Positions 7,255 through 18,100 of a stretch of DNA of 64,000 bases are shown here, one piece after another. Location: positions 4,216,501 to 4,280,500 of the forward strand of contig NZ_CP009429.1 in assembly GCF_001314325.1 (NCBI RefSeq), read 5' to 3'. The notes under the pieces are model-generated. The model made no database searches and was not told the DNA's origin. It saw only the letters and a list, made by a program, of their open reading frames with translations. The number at the start of each line of letters is the position of its first letter. Within the stretch, counting starts at the first letter, position 1. The DNA comes from Sphingopyxis macrogoltabida. Its GTDB lineage: Bacteria > Pseudomonadota > Alphaproteobacteria > Sphingomonadales > Sphingomonadaceae. A program made the position numbers and the translations under genes.

Positions 7255-9021
7255 ATGGCGGTTTATCCCCTCTACAAGATGTCGACGCCCTACAACGGCG
7301 CCGAACTCGTCGACCTTGATTTCGCTCAGTCGTTCGACACCATCTATCTGGCTCACGAATATTATCCGGTCTCGAAGCTGGTCCGAGCTGATCATGCCGA
7401 CTGGTCCTATAGCGAGGTGAGCTTCTCGCCTGGCATCGCGCCGCCGACGGCGGTCTCGGCGGTCGCGACGGTGGCGAACACCGACTCCGCAAACTCGGGC
7501 GATTCCTACTTCCCGCAGAGCTATTCCTATATCGTGTCGGCTGTAAATTCGGACGGGCAGGAAAGCCGCGGCTCGACGCCGGACGCAGCGACCAACGACA
7601 CTGAGCTGCCCCGGAATTACACTACCATCTCGTGGGTCGCCCCGGCCGGGACCGCGGATTACTATCGCGTCTACAAGGCGCACGAAAGCGGCAGCTACGG
7701 CTTCATTGGGGAGACAGAGGGCCTGTCATTCACTGATGATGGCTTTCAGCCCGACTATGCGGACGCTCCGATCGAGGCCTATTCTCCCTTCAACGGGACA
7801 GGGAAATACCCGGCCCGGCTCGGCTTTTGGGAGCAGCGGTTGTGGTTTGGCCGCACGACGTCGAACCCGAATGCTGTCTTCGCCTCGCGCACGGCCGACT
7901 TCGAGAACATGGACTTCGCTCGGCCCCAGCGGGAAAACGACAGCATCTCCATGTCCATCTCGACCGGCGAAAGCAACGTCATAGAGGCCTTCATCCCCAT
8001 GGACCGGCTGATGGTCGGCACGAGCGATAACATCTTCTCGCTCGTCGGCCCGAATGACGATGTGCTGGTACCAACGCCGTCGCCCGGGGCGAAGCGCCAC
8101 GTCGGACGGGGGATCGCGCGGCCGAAACCGCTTATGGTCGGGGAAGTCGCCTTCTACCAGCCCCGCGTCGAAACCGGCCTCCGCACCATCGGCTATTCCT
8201 TCGAGATCGACGGATATCGTTCGAGCGATGTTTCGATCTTCGCGCCCCACCTCTTCGAAAATTACCGCATCGTCCGCATGGCGTATCAGGCCGAGCCCGC
8301 CTCGATCATCTGGTGCGTGCGCAATGACGGGGTGCTTCTCGCTTTCACATGGGAAGCGGAGCAGCAGGTCTGGGGCTGGACCGAGATGGATGTCGGCGGG
8401 AAGGTGCTCGACATTTGCTGTGTTCCCGAAGGGGAAGAGAGCCGGGTCTACCTGACGGTGGAGCGCGAAATTAACGGCGAGACGGTTCGCTATGTCGAGT
8501 ATCTCGATCGCCTCAAATGGACCGACTATCGGACAGCTTCGTTTCTGGACTGCTCCCGCATCTACGTGTTCGACGAACCGCAGACCCGGATTTTCGGCCT
8601 CGCTCATCTCGAAGGCGAGACCGTCATGGTGCTGGCCGATGGCTACAGCCTGACCACCGTTGTCGCCGGCGGCGAGATCCATCTGGAAGACGCGGCGACC
8701 TATGTCATCGTCGGGCTCGCCTATGATGCGATCATCGAAACGCTGCCGATCCCGCCGGAGCCGAGGAAGAAGATTACCGGCGAAATCTATGTCGAACTGG
8801 TCGAGAGTTTCGATGTGAAGGCCGGAAGACGGGAAACCGAACTGGAACTGGTCAGGACGCGGCAGGAGGGTGAAATCGGCGCACCTGTCATGTTCACAGG
8901 CTATCCCGAGCCCGCACGTCCGACGCAGGTCGTCGACCGGGAATCGACGATTATCGTCAAGCAGACCTCGCCCTACCCGATGACGGTCACTGGCCTATAT
9001 TATGGCGTCGAAGCCAAATAG
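7255..9021 (+). CDS. Tail nozzle protein, C-terminal part (gp12-like)
   Basis: A 588-residue protein that carries the rest of the tail tubular B/stabilisation family. It begins with a YKMSTPYNGAELVDLDF segment, which in the single-chain relatives follows the FCCH-like domain. Beta-propeller-like repeats follow, with conserved landmarks RLGFWEQRLWFG (about 180-191) and WCVRNDGVLLAFTW (about 345). It would form the tapered tail nozzle. It starts 5 codons after the upstream TAG in the same frame, with an AGGA about 12 bases before the ATG, so independent initiation, reinitiation or readthrough are all possible. Confidence 0.82.
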   Translation: MAVYPLYKMSTPYNGAELVDLDFAQSFDTIYLAHEYYPVSKLVRADHADWSYSEVSFSPGIAPPTAVSAVATVANTDSANSGDSYFPQSYSYIVSAVNSDGQESRGSTPDAATNDTELPRNYTTISWVAPAGTADYYRVYKAHESGSYGFIGETEGLSFTDDGFQPDYADAPIEAYSPFNGTGKYPARLGFWEQRLWFGRTTSNPNAVFASRTADFENMDFARPQRENDSISMSISTGESNVIEAFIPMDRLMVGTSDNIFSLVGPNDDVLVPTPSPGAKRHVGRGIARPKPLMVGEVAFYQPRVETGLRTIGYSFEIDGYRSSDVSIFAPHLFENYRIVRMAYQAEPASIIWCVRNDGVLLAFTWEAEQQVWGWTEMDVGGKVLDICCVPEGEESRVYLTVEREINGETVRYVEYLDRLKWTDYRTASFLDCSRIYVFDEPQTRIFGLAHLEGETVMVLADGYSLTTVVAGGEIHLEDAATYVIVGLAYDAIIETLPIPPEPRKKITGEIYVELVESFDVKAGRRETELELVRTRQEGEIGAPVMFTGYPEPARPTQVVDRESTIIVKQTSPYPMTVTGLYYGVEAK

Positions 9022-9024
9022 CTG

Positions 9025-9483
9025 ATGAGGCTCGTACCGTCCGATCGCAGCCATATCCCGTTCCTTGCTCAGAATATGCGCGCCGCCGACGTTGTGGAAA
9101 GTGCTGCAGACGGCTGGCTCCCTGCCGAAGCGCTCGGCCGCGCCCTCAACTCTTCGTTGTGGGCCCTGACCGCGATGGTCGATGACGAGCCTCACGCGAT
9201 GCTCGGCGTGGCGTCGATCAACATGCTCGCTGGCAAGGGCTCCCCATGGATGCTCGGGACCGAGCGGATATACGATCACGCCCGCATAATGCTCCGAAAG
9301 GCGCCTGCGATCCTTGGGGAGATGCATCGCACCTTCCCGGTTCTGGAAAACCGCGTGTCTGTCGACAACGCCCGCGCCCGCCGCTTCCTCCGCCGCATCG
9401 GTTTTGAGTTTCACGGCGAGCCAATCATGGTCGGCGGCATCGCCTTCGTTCATTTCCGAAAGGGAGCCTCTGACAGTGTGTAA
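9025..9483 (+). CDS. GNAT-like virion protein (gp13-like, DUF2833)
   Basis: A 152-residue protein with a GNAT-fold pattern: an N-terminal strand with a helix, a central hydrophobic strand with ML GVASINML, then VDNARARRFLRRIGFEF, typical of the acceptor-binding helix-strand at the end of acetyltransferases. In podoviruses this type sits between the tail nozzle and gp14-like genes and is called gp13 or internal virion protein A. Whether it acetylates anything is unknown. It starts 3 bases after the previous stop and overlaps the next gene. Confidence 0.72.
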   Translation: MRLVPSDRSHIPFLAQNMRAADVVESAADGWLPAEALGRALNSSLWALTAMVDDEPHAMLGVASINMLAGKGSPWMLGTERIYDHARIMLRKAPAILGEMHRTFPVLENRVSVDNARARRFLRRIGFEFHGEPIMVGGIAFVHFRKGASDSV

Positions 9484-9979
9484 TCCGGCTCTTCTCGCTG
9501 CTGGCGCCGCAGCCGTTTCCGCCGCCGGGCAAATTCAGGCCGGCATCTACCAGAGCCGCATGTCGCGATATCAGGCGCAGGTTGCCGAGCAGAACAAGGT
9601 GCTGGTGCGCGAAAATGCCGCTGACGCGATCGTGCAGGGTCAGGAGCAGCAGCGGCAGCTCGGCCGCGAGGTTGCGGCGCGCGTAGGGTCGCAAGAGGCG
9701 CGCATGGCAGCAAACAACGTCGACATCACCACCGGCAGCGCAGCGCGGGTGATCGCAGACACACGAATGGTCGGCGCCGAAGACTCGGCCGCGATCAGCG
9801 AGAACGTGCGGCGTCGCATCAAAGGCCTTCAGGTCGACGCATGGAACATCGAATCGGAGAAGCGGGCGGCGAAAGCTGAAGGCAAGCAGGCGCTCGTTGC
9901 CGCAGGGTTCGGGGCGGCCACGACCCTACTCGGCGGTGCGCAGCAATATTCCAAGTTCCGATCGGGGGCAAAGGGATAA
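9476..9979 (+). CDS. Internal virion protein B (gp14-like)
   Basis: A 167-residue protein starting at GTG 9476, with AAAGGGAG about 9 bases upstream. It opens VCNPALLAAGAAAVSAAGQIQAG and continues with a long Ala/Gln/Glu helix containing GSQEARMAANNVDITTGSA. This matches the gp14-like pattern: a short Cys-containing hydrophobic start, then a helical body with a conserved G-S-x-x-A-x-x-A-x-x-G/N-V-D motif. Such proteins enter the cell first and form the outer-membrane pore of the ejection channel. Confidence 0.8.
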   Translation: MCNPALLAAGAAAVSAAGQIQAGIYQSRMSRYQAQVAEQNKVLVRENAADAIVQGQEQQRQLGREVAARVGSQEARMAANNVDITTGSAARVIADTRMVGAEDSAAISENVRRRIKGLQVDAWNIESEKRAAKAEGKQALVAAGFGAATTLLGGAQQYSKFRSGAKG

Positions 9980-9982
9980 CCT

Positions 9983-12118
9983 ATGGTCACCGTCCCCGTC
10001 ACCCCCGGCCGCTCCGTCCAAGTTCAGCCAATGCCGGAAGCGCGCTTCCGCTACGCGGAGTCGCGCAACTTTGTAGGGCAGGCGCTTCAACAGGGCGGCG
10101 AGAACCTTGGCCGCCTTGCTGGCCAATGGGACGAGATACAGGCCACACATGATGAGGCGGCGGTGAAGAAACTCGCCGTCGAGACATCGAGCCAAATGCG
10201 CGAGATGTTGTGGACTGGTGACGACGCCTATTTCAACAAGCAGGGTTTCGACGCGGGGAGTGCGCGCGAAGACGTGGAAAAGCGCTTCACCGAAATGCGG
10301 GACGAAGCGATGACCCGCGTCCAGAATGAGCGCCAGCGCGTCATGCTCACCAACGTCTTGGACAAGAGTATCGGTGACAATCTCGTCGATGTCGCTCGGT
10401 ATGCGACCGGCCAGCTCAATGTCGAATGGCAGAAGCAGTCCGAGGCGCGGCTTGCTGGGTTTCAGCAGGACGCGGTTCAACTCTTTGCGGAGCCTGATCG
10501 ATATGCCGACAACATCGCTGGCGGCCTCCTTGAAATTCAGAGCATCGCCGACCGTCAAGGGTGGAGCGAGGAGCGTGTCGAGGACGCCGAAGAGCGCTTC
10601 GTCTCGGGCGTGCACACTGCGGTCATCAATGGTCGCCTGAGCGCCGATGACATCGACGGTGCCTTGACGATCTTCGAAAAATACCGCGACGATCTGTCCT
10701 TCAACGATGCGCAGGCGATCCAGTCGAAATTGACACCGGCGATTCAGTATCGCGTCGCAGAAGAGCGAGCGCTTGTCGCGCTCGGTTCGGTTCCCACTTC
10801 CGGACCCGACGATGCGCCGACGCCGGGCGTTGCGTCGAGCCTCTATTCGCAGCTCAAAGCGATCGAGAGCAACGAGAGCGGCGGCAAGCAATTCGACAAG
10901 GCCGGAAAGCCCCTGACGTCCAGCGCGGGCGCGATCGGGGTTATGCAGGTGATGCCCGGTACCGGCCCCGAAGCTGCACGCTATGCAGGGCTGGCGTGGG
11001 ATCCGAAGCGCTTTCGCGAAGACGAGGACTATAACCGCGCGCTGGGTCAGGCCTATTATAAGGAGATGCTGCGTAAATTCGGAGGCGATCCCGTGAAAGC
11101 CGCTGCGGCGTATAATGCCGGGCCCGGCAGCGCGCGGAAGGGAACGGGCGTAAATGGCGCGATGGCGCGCGCTCGGAAAGCTGGAGAGCCAGAAAATTGG
11201 ATCGCATATCTCCCGGCCGAGACGCGCGACTATGTGGCGAAGTTTCAGCGTAAGACGGGCGCAGCGGCCGACGGCGGGTCGACCCCGCGGAAATGGGACT
11301 TGTCGGCGGCCTATACCTCGCTCGAAGATCGCGCAAAGCGTGAAGGATGGTCGCCCGAAGAACTGGAACGTGCTCGCCAGCGAGTCGATGAGCATGTGCG
11401 CCGTGACGAGATGCTCGACAAGCGCCGCGACGATGAAGAGTGGGATGCGGCGCTCGGGACTGTTGATGCGCTCGGCGATAATTTCACCGATGTCTCGCAG
11501 ATCCCAAATTTCGACCGCCTCTCGCCCGATCGCCGCGTTCAGCTCCGAAATTCGGCGGACGCAAACCGCCGGGCCGTGCTCGCCGGCGAGGCGCCGAAGG
11601 CGAACGGCGACACGGCAATCATCTTGGGCAAGATGGCGATCGAGCAGCCCGAAGCGTTCCTGAACGTCGATTTACGCGAGTACCGCAACAAGGTCACCCC
11701 GGCCGAGTTCGATGAACTGCAGAAATCGCAATCGCGGATTAGCGCCAACCCAGCCGAAGAAAAGTCGCTGCTCGGGGTGGTGAACAGCGCCATCTCCTTC
11801 TTCTCCACGCCCGACATGAGACTGAACGGCGCTGGGAACAACGCCCTTCGCCGCAACCGCGTCGCGAACGCCATGCTGGTCTATCTGCGCAAGAACGTCG
11901 ATCCGAAGCGGCTCCCGACGGACTCCGAGCGTCGCGCGGCATTCAATTGGGCGGTTGGCGAGGTTCATGGCGAAATGCGCGCCGATGATGAGGTGTTCGA
12001 TGTGCCAGCCGAGTTCATCCGGTCCTACGGCGAGCGGCAGCGGCAGCTTACCGGCAAATGGCCGACGAACCGGCAGATCATGGACGCCTATGCGCGTCGG
12101 GGACAGGCGACACGATGA
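9983..12118 (+). CDS. Ejection protein with lytic transglycosylase domain
   Basis: A 711-residue internal virion protein. Residues about 285-395 form a soluble lytic transglycosylase domain: IESNESGG with the likely catalytic Glu at residue 298, then SSAGAIGVMQVMPGT and AAAYNAGPG. The flanks are long helical segments. It should cut peptidoglycan locally during DNA entry, the job done by the gp16 N-terminus in T7. Here the enzyme is on the smaller ejection protein rather than the giant one. It ends in ATGA overlap with the next gene. Confidence 0.88.
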   Translation: MVTVPVTPGRSVQVQPMPEARFRYAESRNFVGQALQQGGENLGRLAGQWDEIQATHDEAAVKKLAVETSSQMREMLWTGDDAYFNKQGFDAGSAREDVEKRFTEMRDEAMTRVQNERQRVMLTNVLDKSIGDNLVDVARYATGQLNVEWQKQSEARLAGFQQDAVQLFAEPDRYADNIAGGLLEIQSIADRQGWSEERVEDAEERFVSGVHTAVINGRLSADDIDGALTIFEKYRDDLSFNDAQAIQSKLTPAIQYRVAEERALVALGSVPTSGPDDAPTPGVASSLYSQLKAIESNESGGKQFDKAGKPLTSSAGAIGVMQVMPGTGPEAARYAGLAWDPKRFREDEDYNRALGQAYYKEMLRKFGGDPVKAAAAYNAGPGSARKGTGVNGAMARARKAGEPENWIAYLPAETRDYVAKFQRKTGAAADGGSTPRKWDLSAAYTSLEDRAKREGWSPEELERARQRVDEHVRRDEMLDKRRDDEEWDAALGTVDALGDNFTDVSQIPNFDRLSPDRRVQLRNSADANRRAVLAGEAPKANGDTAIILGKMAIEQPEAFLNVDLREYRNKVTPAEFDELQKSQSRISANPAEEKSLLGVVNSAISFFSTPDMRLNGAGNNALRRNRVANAMLVYLRKNVDPKRLPTDSERRAAFNWAVGEVHGEMRADDEVFDVPAEFIRSYGERQRQLTGKWPTNRQIMDAYARRGQATR

Positions 12119-15100
12119 TCATCGACAATGACGATTTTCTAGGGCCGCGACCGCGAGCCAAGCGCCGCAGCGTGCTTGACGACGAGGCGCGCCGTCTGGC
12201 GGAAGAGGATGCAGGGCAGAACCTCTCGGCCGGGCTTCTCCTGTCCGGTCCGCCGGATGTCATCGGGCAGTCGAACCGCCTATCGCGCAGCTTGGGCGTG
12301 CCATCGCCCATCGTCGACAGCGATCCGAAGGGGTTTCAGCGGCAGCAGGAAATCCAGAATTTCGTATCAACCAGTCTCCGCTTCGCTGGGCTCTCGGTTT
12401 GGGCAGGCGAGCCCCGAAACGCCGCGATCGCGGTTGACGACAGCGACAACCTCAGCGTCCTCGGCGAAGTCTGGCAGGGCATCAAGAATATCGGTTCATC
12501 GGCGAAGGCGGGCGCGCTCAATACCATCGCAGGGCTGGGCGATTTGACGGCGGGGGTGATAGAGGATGAGGTTGCGCGCACTCGCGCGAACTGGGCCAAC
12601 CCGAACAGCGACATCAATCGTCTCGGCCTTGGCGACGTCGACCAGGCGATCATGTCGCCAGTCCTCGATATCCTCGAAGACTATCGGCAGTGGAACCAGC
12701 GCGAGGCGGCAGCTTATCGCGCGAGTGCCGCGGCGGCGCGGCCCGAGGTCTCGAACTGGATCGCACGCGACCTTCTGTCAGGGGTGGAGTCCATCCCCAG
12801 CACAGCGGCCTCGCTCGCGGTCGGTTTCGCCACGCGCAGCCCCACGGCCGCCACCTCCCTGATGACGCTCCCGGTCGCAGGCAACGCGTACCGTGACGCC
12901 CGAGACAAAGGGCTCGCTCCCGATCGCGCCCTCGATTACGCGATCACACAGGGCGGAATCGAGTATCTGACCGAAAAGCTGCCGGCCTCGCGCCTGTTGG
13001 GCGACATTGCCGCGAAATCGCCACTCGGGAAAAAGCTGCTCGGGCAGCTCGTGACGGAAATTCCCGGCGAACAGGCGGCGACCTTTCTGCAGGACTTGTC
13101 CGAATGGACGACGCTCAACCCTGAAAAGTCGCTCGGCGACTTCATGCGCGAGCGACCGGAGCGGGCAATTTCGACCCTGCTCGCGACCGTTGCTGGCGTC
13201 GGCGGAACCGTCGGTGCGGTGACCGCAATCGAAAAGTCGGCTGGCGCCGGGGGACGCCTCATGGCGCGCGTCAACCGCAGCCGTCAGGCGGCGGAAGAAT
13301 CGGCGCTGATCGATGCCGCTGCTGAGGCCGCTGCCGCGTCAAAGGTGCGCGGACGCGATCCCGAAGCATTCCGCTCGCTGATGGAAGCGATGGCCGAGGA
13401 TAGCCCGAACGATCGCATCTACATCCCGGCCGAGGATGTCGTCGCTTACATGCAGAGCGACGGCTACGACGGGTCGTTCGATCAGTGGTCCGATCAGGTC
13501 AGCGAGGCGTCGGCGCTGGGGGGCGATGTCGTCATTCCATTATCGGATGCGATGTCGTCGCTCGCCGGCACGGGCGGCTGGGCCGCGACGCGCGACAGCA
13601 TGCGCCTCTCGCCGGGGGGCATCTCGGCAAAGGAGACGCAGAGCTTCGAGGAAGCGTTGGCCGATGTCGTCGCCGAGTTGGAAGACGTGGCGGAAGAGGT
13701 CCGGACTGGGCGCGAAACGCTGTTCCAGTCCATCGCCGATACGCTGATGAACGCGGGCTACACCCCGTCCATCGCTCGAACGCAAGCCGAATTGCTGACG
13801 CAGCGATACGCGACGCGACAGGAGCGCCGCGGTCGCCATGTTTCAGGTGACGAGTTTGCCGGGGTGACCGTCGCGCAGATACTCCCCGAAAAAGTGGCGC
13901 TGGCTCAAAAGGCAACCGGCCTTGATCGCGTCATCGACGCAATGAAGCGGGGCATAAAGGGTGAAAGCGCGGGCCCGTCGCTCCTTGAATTTATCGCCAA
14001 GCGCGGGGGAATCGACGATCCGGGCGGCGATCTGGCGTCTATGGGCGCAGACACTTGGCACCGGGGAAAACCGGGCACGCGCAAGCTGTTGCAGGCGACG
14101 GACAAGCGACAGGGAAAGATGCTTGCGTCCAGCGGCCCCCGCGACACGTCGCATGAGATGGTGCTGCGCGCGGCGATCGATGCGGGGTATTTCCCCGACC
14201 TCGTAACGACCGAGAACAAGATCGACAATCGCGTGCTCCTCGATGCCATCGGCGAAGAGCTGGGCGGCGCAAAACGCTATGCCAAGTCCCCCGATAACAC
14301 GATCGCCGACGGGGCTGCGGAGCTTGAGCGGCTCCTGCGCGAGCGGGGTATCGATCCGGGTCAGGCCACGCGAAAGGAGATCACCGCTGCGGTCGATGCC
14401 TATGTTGCCGAACAAGACGGCGGGCGTTCGTACGATCAGGACGAGATGGACGAAAGCAAGCGCCAGCCGCGCGGTCGCATCATCTTCCCCGAATCTGGCT
14501 TCGATGGCTTCAACGCCGTAATCGAGCTTTTCCAGTCCCGCGACCTTTCGACGGTGATCCACGAAATCGGACACCTCTGGGTCGAAGAGCTTCGGTTCGA
14601 TTCCTACGATCCCGATGCAGGCGACAGCATTCGCGCGGACTGGGACATCGTGGCCCAGTGGTTTGCCGACAATGGCCATCCCGTCGTGGGCGACACGATC
14701 CCGGTAGAAGCGCATGAGATGTGGGCTCGGGGCGTTGAGCGCTACCTGATGGAGGGCAAGGCGCCGGTCGAGGGGTTGGCGCGCGTCTTCGAGACCTTCA
14801 AGACATGGATGACGAACATCTATCGGTCCGTCCGCCGCCTCAACACCCCGCTCACGGACGAAGTTCGCGGCGTGATGGATCGCCTGCTCGCGACAGACGA
14901 CGAGCTCGCTACCGCCTCTCGGCAGCAAGCGATTGAGCTGCTCTTCGACGACGCGGAAACAGCGGGCATGACCAAGGAGGAATTTGCGGCGCTGCAAGAC
15001 CTCGCCGACACGGCCCGGCGCACCGCGAATGACGCGATGCTCGCGAAGGTGATGGCGCCGATCCGCGCGCGCGTGACTGCGGAGCATAAGGCCCGTGCCG

Positions 15101-18100
15101 CCGTCGTGCGTGAAGAAGTGGCGGCCGATGTCGACAACCGGGCGGTTTTCAAGGCGGTCAAGTCGCTGCGAGCAACACCGATGGATTCGGACTGGCTGCG
15201 CGATCGCATGGGCGATGACGTGATTTCGCGCCTGCCCCCGAACGTCCCCCCGCTGGTGAAGTCGGGCGGCGCCAATCCGGCCGATATTGCTGAGATGGCA
15301 GGGTTCGGAACCGCTGAGGACATGATCGATGCCCTGCTCGCGGTCGAAGTCAGCCGGAAAGAGATGCGCGAGAATGGCGACAGCCGCTCGGTGCGGACCG
15401 CACTGATTGAGCAGGAAGTCGAGCGGATTATGAACGAGCGCTACGGCGACCCGTTCACCGATGGCTCGATTGAAGACGAAGCGCTCGCGGTCATCCACAA
15501 CGACGCCCAAGGCGAGGTGATGGCTGCGGAACTGCGGGTGCTCGGCCGCTCGACAGGCCGGACGGCGACCCCGTACCGCGTCGCCCGCGAATGGGCCCGC
15601 AACCGCGTCCGTTCGGGCATCGTCAACGATGTGGCAAGCCTGTCCGCGATCCAGCGTTACCAGCGTGCCGCGGCGAAGGCCGGCCGCGCCGCTATGGATG
15701 CCGCCATCGCCGGGGACCGTAATGCTGCATTCCGCGCCAAGCAGCAGCAGATGATCAACAATGCGCTGGTCTCTGAAGCGAAGGCGGCGCAGGACGATAT
15801 CGAGACCGCGCTGTCGCGCCTCGGGAAGGTGGCGAAGCGCCGGACGTCGCCCTCAATCGATCAGGACTATCTTGAACGTGCGCAGGGCCTTCTCGAGCAG
15901 GTGGACCTCCGACCGCGTTCGCAGGCGAATATTCAGCGCCAGGCGCAATTCGAGGAATGGGCACGCGCACAGGAAGCCGACGGCGTTGACGTCGCCGTGC
16001 CGCCGTCTTTCGCTGCCACGCTCGGCTCGACGCATTGGTCTCGGCTGTCAGTTGACGAGTTCCTCGGGCTCGACGCTGCGGTGAAGCAGATCATTCACCT
16101 CGGCCGGTTGAAACAGACGCTTCTCGACAATGCCGAGCAGCGCGCCTTTGACGACGTGGTGAATGAAGCGCTCGATGGCATGGGCGGCCTGCCCCAGAAG
16201 CCCCCCAGCGACCTGTTCGAGCCGTCGTGGTGGGACAATGTGAAGGCAGGCGTCGCCAGCGCTGATGTCGCGCTCCTCAAGGCCGAGACCCTCGTCGACT
16301 GGCTCGATCAGGGCAATTCCAACGGGGTCTTCAACCGTATTGTCTTCAAGCCGATCGCGGACGCGCAGGACCGCGAGAACGACATGCTCGCCGATTATCA
16401 GGCGCGGCTCGGCGACATCATCGGGAAATTGTCGAAAGAGGACTTGCGCCGCTGGTCCGAACCGATCTCGACCCCGCAGCTTCGCAACCGGGAAACCGGA
16501 AACGCATGGAAGGGCGATCGGTCGCACCTGATCGCTATGGCGCTCAACGTCGGCAACGAGGGCAACCGGCAGCGTCTCGTCGACGGCTACGGTTGGTCGG
16601 AGACCGGTGTGATGGACGTGCTCACGCGTGAACTGAGCGAGTCCGACTGGCAATTCGTGCAGGACGTGTGGGATCTGGTCGAAACGCTATGGCCGGCGAC
16701 CGCGGCGATGGAGCGCCGCGTCAACGGCGTGGCGCCCGACAAGGTGGAGGCTATCCCGGTCGAAACGCCATACGGCGTCCTGCGCGGTGGCTACTACCCG
16801 GCGATCTACGACAGCAAGAAGGATTACAATGCCGAGCGGCACGCCGACAAGGCGACCGATATGTTCTCGGCGAAATACACGCGCGCGACGACGCGGGCGT
16901 CATCCACTAAAGATCGCGTCGAGCGCGTCGAGCGTCCCATCCTGCTAAGCCTCGGCGTGATCAACCGGCACCTTGGCGAGGTGATCCACGACATCACACA
17001 CCGCGAGGCCGTGATGCAGGCGCACAAGTTCTTGAGCGATCCGCGCGTCAAGCGCGGCATCGACGAGACGCTCGGCCGGGAATATCGCCGCGCCTTCACG
17101 CCCTGGCTGAAATATGTCGCGAACCAGTATGCGCAGGAGCGCGCTGGCAACGAGGGCATTGGCGCCTTCATGTCCAGCCTGCGCTCGAACACGACGGTTG
17201 TCGGCATGGGCTTTCGCTTTTCGACTGTCATCATGCAGGCGGCCGGCTACTCGAACAGCCTCGAATTTATAGGCGCGAAATGGGGCGCGCAGGGCGCCGC
17301 TCAGTTCGCGGCGCGTCCTGTCGAGACCTTCGATATGGTGATGGCCAAGTCTGGCGAGATGCGGCACCGCATGGACACGCTGGACCGCGACATTCGATCG
17401 ACGATCGCCAAGATGGCGGGGCAGAATAACCCGCTCACCGCCGCCAAGCGCTTTGCCTTCCATGGCATCGGCTACATGGATCGAATGGTGACGATCCCGA
17501 CATGGATCGGCGCGTATAACCGCGCCCTGCATGAGGGAATGACCGACGATCAGGCGGTCTATTATGCCGACAAGGCTATCCGTTCGACGCAGGGCTCCGC
17601 CTCGGCGAAAGACCTCGCCGCCGTCGCGACTGGACAGGGGCAATGGGGACAGGCGCTCAAGCTGATGACGCTCTTCTATTCCTATGTGTCGACCGTCTAT
17701 CAGCGGCAACGCACGCTGGCGCGTGACGTGCGCCGCGCTGGCGCCCGAGACATTCCGCAGCTCATGGCCCGGGCGTGGTGGTTGATGGTCCTGCCGCCGC
17801 TGCTTTCGGAATTGCTCGCCGGCCGCGGTCCGGAGGAAGACGAGGATTGGGGGGCTTGGTCGTTCAAGAACATGCTGTTCCAGATGGTGGGCGCAATTCC
17901 TGTCGTGCGCGACGCGGCCCGGCCGCTCTACGACAAGCTCGCGGGGAACCGGGGGTTCGACTATCAGCTCTCGCCTATTCAGCGCTCAGTGCAGACCGTG
18001 ATCAACGCGGCCGGGGCAGTGAAGGATATCGCGACCGGCGAAGAGACGACGAACGCAACGCGCACGATCATGGAGGCAACCGGCTACATCACCGGCATGG

